From positions 1-7,779 of the forward strand of contig JBCDBY010000224.1 of NCBI GenBank assembly GCA_039182715.1: a DNA stretch of 7,779 bases. Reading direction: 5' to 3'. The first letter of the stretch is position 1. Each line of letters opens with the position of its first letter. Source of the stretch: JBCDBY01 sp039182715 (GTDB lineage Bacteria > Planctomycetota > PLA2). Of this stretch, positions 6,801 through 7,779 are shown piece after piece. Below the pieces are notes generated by a model, which saw only the letters and a list, made by a program, of their open reading frames with translations, ran no database searches and was not told where the DNA came from. The position numbers and the translations under genes are program-made.

Positions 6801-7529
6801 GCGATCGAGGTCTTCCGCGAGATCGATCGGCCGGCCAGCGAGATCGTCAAGCGCATTCGCCTTGCCAGCGTGCTCGGCTCGTTCGGGGATCGCGCGGCGG
6901 CGCAGCAGCAGCTGCACATGGCGACGGAGCTGGCGGAGAAGCACCGCGATCAGCCGGCGCTCGCGGCGGCGCAGAAGACCTTCGGCCGCCTGCTGCACGA
7001 GTGGGGCAAGCGCGACGAGGGCTGGGAGCGGCTCAAGGCGGCGCTCAACATCGAGCAGGCGCTGGGCGACGACGAAGGTCGTTCCATCACGCTCGACATG
7101 ATGGGTCACGCGGCACTGGTCGAGAAGCAGTTCGGCAAGGCGGCCGAATACCTCGAGGACTCGCTGCAGTCGACGAAGGCGGGGTGGACGTCCCAGACGC
7201 TGCTCACGCAGGCGCGCCTCGCGTCGGCCCGCCAGGGCCTCGGCGAGGATGACGTGGCGAAGGAGCACGCCGGCACGGTCGAGCGCCAGCTCACGGAGCT
7301 CGGCCGCATCTCACCCGAGACGGGGCCGGAGATCCACTACCGCCTCTCCGAACTCTCCGAAGACGAAGAGGCGCGCATGAGCCACCTCACCGTGGCGGAG
7401 AACCTGCTGGCCACGCGCGCGGGCGAAATCCGCAGCGGCGGCTACAAGGAGCACTTCCTCACGCAAAGCGGGCACAACCCCGAGATTCTCGAGGCGGCCC
7501 GCGATGCGATCGAGGAAGACTCCGACTAG
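3831..7529 (+). CDS. Multidomain Ser/Thr protein kinase - AAA_16/STAND-like ATPase - TPR protein (PknK-like architecture)
   Basis: A 1232-residue cytoplasmic signalling protein with no membrane segment. Residues 13-280 are a Hanks-type kinase. It has the glycine loop LGKGGMGTV (19-27), VAVK with Lys48, a probable helix-C Glu67, HRDIKPEN (144-151, catalytic Asp146), DLG in place of DFG (Asp164), an activation loop with Thr176/Thr178, AAPEQ (190-194), Asp207, and the late invariant Arg271. All catalytic residues are present, so it should be active. Residues about 317-600 are an ATPase: LVGRNDELALL, Walker A GGASGVGKS (345-353), Walker B LVLIVEDLQ (457-465), and RADGNPNAVLEML (554-566). A winged-helix-like region (about 605-700) follows, then TPR repeats (about 770-1165) with roughly 40-residue periodicity and G...EA...ALxLxxxIGD signatures. 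Kinase-ATPase-TPR fusions are known from PknK and from large planctomycete and myxobacterial kinases; the TPRs probably receive a protein signal. It is divergent from the phosphatase operon. The ligand and substrates are unknown. Confidence 0.9.
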   Translation: MSVDLSGRQLGDYRLEHELGKGGMGTVYRAETSVDGPAGPAGSRVAVKIFHPEMVADERSFQRFEREAEIGKRIRHPHVVRTFDVGSDEVDGHPYYYMVMEVIEGQTLGDLQKDLGTVPESLLFQIADQALDALEEVHKLGVIHRDIKPENIVITPDHRVLLMDLGIAKLNEGGHTLTEAGEFVGSLFYAAPEQFMGAEGGLTGRCDLYAFGLVLYKLATGVNPYETMDLTEMLGSKLQHEPTSPVEHAKDLDPFWVDVILTCCRKDPAERFAGAGEVRAILKEGEQSEWWKARTADVAVPTALPALKRLRLQREVSLVGRNDELALLRAQYDRAVNEGRVLMLGGASGVGKSRLVYEFLEGLSAAGGPHVGAGRSVGRGGRSYHAFVEAFGDLLNVEGSTREQLEERVRPLLPNTPGMVEALAGFLVGDVTATPEKDALLAAFAELCRSLAAEKPLVLIVEDLQLAGPESQDLFAYLSRCVEGHSFLLLGVYTEEEVEEGTDLHEFITKASSEDGKETVLLEPLSPDATDELVGAVVMQPRTTSALAYPLYQRADGNPNAVLEMLAHLKTSGALAKADEGYQLVRPLDDETMPSSLQDLVNLRLGKLDDDQREIIEAAAILGYIFEASLLAKVLEVKKIKLLQRLAVLERKFHLLKSSGRNSFRFASHQLREAIYESITPSLRTEYHAVVADTILEELDDEEPEPPTAYALLRHLMLSEQALEAEPYLETALRYIRTNVHASVAAPFLEKLSEAYAIARPASRMSIAMRLWTAYEMLGQQSDAMRVLEDATTVADQLDEAGPKGQVLSCLAATHWLSGNLDQVEADGTKALELLREADDKLWIGNTLQTMGGLAYRRGKPPEAMERWEEALSLRREIGDRKGEVSSMLALAAVMPAVGRASESLQTKEAALAIAEEIGERRFEAALHNNIAQSLQMSQDLEGALEHLDEAVRIARELGDQNSEAIALGNSGEISATLGRIEHAKAALSRAIEVFREIDRPASEIVKRIRLASVLGSFGDRAAAQQQLHMATELAEKHRDQPALAAAQKTFGRLLHEWGKRDEGWERLKAALNIEQALGDDEGRSITLDMMGHAALVEKQFGKAAEYLEDSLQSTKAGWTSQTLLTQARLASARQGLGEDDVAKEHAGTVERQLTELGRISPETGPEIHYRLSELSEDEEARMSHLTVAENLLATRAGEIRSGGYKEHFLTQSGHNPEILEAARDAIEEDSD

Positions 7530-7690
7530 GGCCTGTCCGAGCAAACGCCTGGCTTCGACGGGCTGCGGCTGCGCGTCGCTTCGCCCCGCCTTCCTTGCGG
7601 TATCGACATGGATACAGCGGCGTCGGCGGGGCTCGCGATGCTTGCCTCGCTCCGTCTCGGGCCGACGGCGTTTTCTCTGACAGACCCTAG
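7526..7690. repeat. MITE-like imperfect palindrome with 24-bp terminal inverted repeats flanked by CTAG
   Basis: The left end (7526-7549) and the reverse complement of the right end (7667-7690) match at 21 of 24 positions. Inside, GCCCCGCC (7583-7590) pairs with 7625-7632, and GTATC (7600-7604) with GATAC (7611-7615) around the loop GACATG. All pairs share one dyad centre near 7608, so the whole 165 bp is a single long imperfect hairpin. The outermost bases are CTAG at both ends, which would fit a 4-bp target duplication around tips of the form GGYCTGTC. It has no coding capacity and so would be non-autonomous. It separates two convergent genes and supplies the TAG stop of each, so as RNA it may also act as a bidirectional terminator. 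Confidence 0.62.
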
Positions 7691-7779
7691 GCAGCGTTGC
7701 GACGACGGCGACGCGCGGCGTAGCCGCCGACGAGAAGCACGACGCCCATGGTCGCCCAGGTGCCCGGATCGGGCACGAC
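7687..7779 (-). CDS. PEP-CTERM sorting-signal protein, C-terminal fragment (5' end outside window)
   Basis: Only the last 30 residues are in the window, too few for a usual ORF search. They form a complete PEP-CTERM tripartite signal: the motif VPDPGTW, a hydrophobic segment (ATMGVVLLVGGYAA), then a basic tail of five consecutive Arg followed by NAA and a TAG stop. Asp in place of Glu in VPEP is a common variant. Such tails are known to send exported proteins to an EpsH/exosortase transpeptidase for processing at the Gram-negative envelope, often in exopolysaccharide-producing bacteria. The body of the protein, and so its function, lies outside the window. It converges on the kinase gene, and its stop codon lies inside the right inverted repeat of the palindromic element. 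Confidence 0.85.
   Translation of the reverse strand, partial: VVPDPGTWATMGVVLLVGGYAARRRRRNAA

Noticed and set aside
4697..7252. 851-codon open frame on the plus strand
   Set aside because: It is an out-of-frame shadow of the ATPase-TPR coding region, with an Arg/Ala/Gly-rich composition and no motifs.
1..7779. tRNA, rRNA, CRISPR array, transposase or phage genes
   Set aside because: I found no cloverleaf, no spaced direct-repeat array, and no transposase, integrase or structural phage motifs. Non-coding gaps are all under 160 bp.

Overview
The window is GC-rich, densely coded bacterial DNA. A C-terminal PEP-CTERM sorting signal at the right edge implies a Gram-negative host with an exosortase system. 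A stand-alone SpoIIE/PP2C phosphatase of the 'EVWGG…GGDIHF' type and a giant kinase-ATPase-TPR protein are reminiscent of Planctomycetota or Myxococcota-like lineages. That placement is inference; no phylogenetic marker gene is present.

Layout, left to right: (1) the 3' end of a plus-strand gene, probably an alpha-glucan (glycogen) phosphorylase, entering from the left edge and ending at 466. (2) A 43-bp convergent gap with a small hairpin and 14-bp repeat. (3) A minus-strand operon transcribed from about 3675 down to 510: an exported helical-repeat protein of unknown function, a SpoIIE/PP2C-like serine phosphatase, and a secreted thioredoxin-fold protein. (4) A 155-bp divergent promoter region. 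(5) A plus-strand 1232-residue protein with a Ser/Thr kinase domain, an AAA_16/STAND-like ATPase and TPR repeats. (6) A 165-bp MITE-like palindrome between convergent genes. (7) The C-terminal 30 codons of a minus-strand PEP-CTERM protein.

The main discovery is in the thioredoxin-fold gene. A simple gene call starts at a GTG at 1118 and loses the N-terminus. The same frame continues upstream through one TGA codon (1134-1136) to an ATG that overlaps the phosphatase stop as ATGA. Reading the TGA as selenocysteine gives a signal peptide, then the thioredoxin active site as U-G-P-C. A hairpin with a GGUC apical loop lies 23 nt after the UGA, where a bacterial SECIS element should be. The gene therefore looks like an exported selenoprotein thioredoxin, translationally coupled to the phosphatase.

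The kinase and the phosphatase flank a shared divergent region with the exported helical protein between them. Together they suggest a phospho-signalling locus with an envelope redox component, but the functional link is inferred only from neighbourhood.
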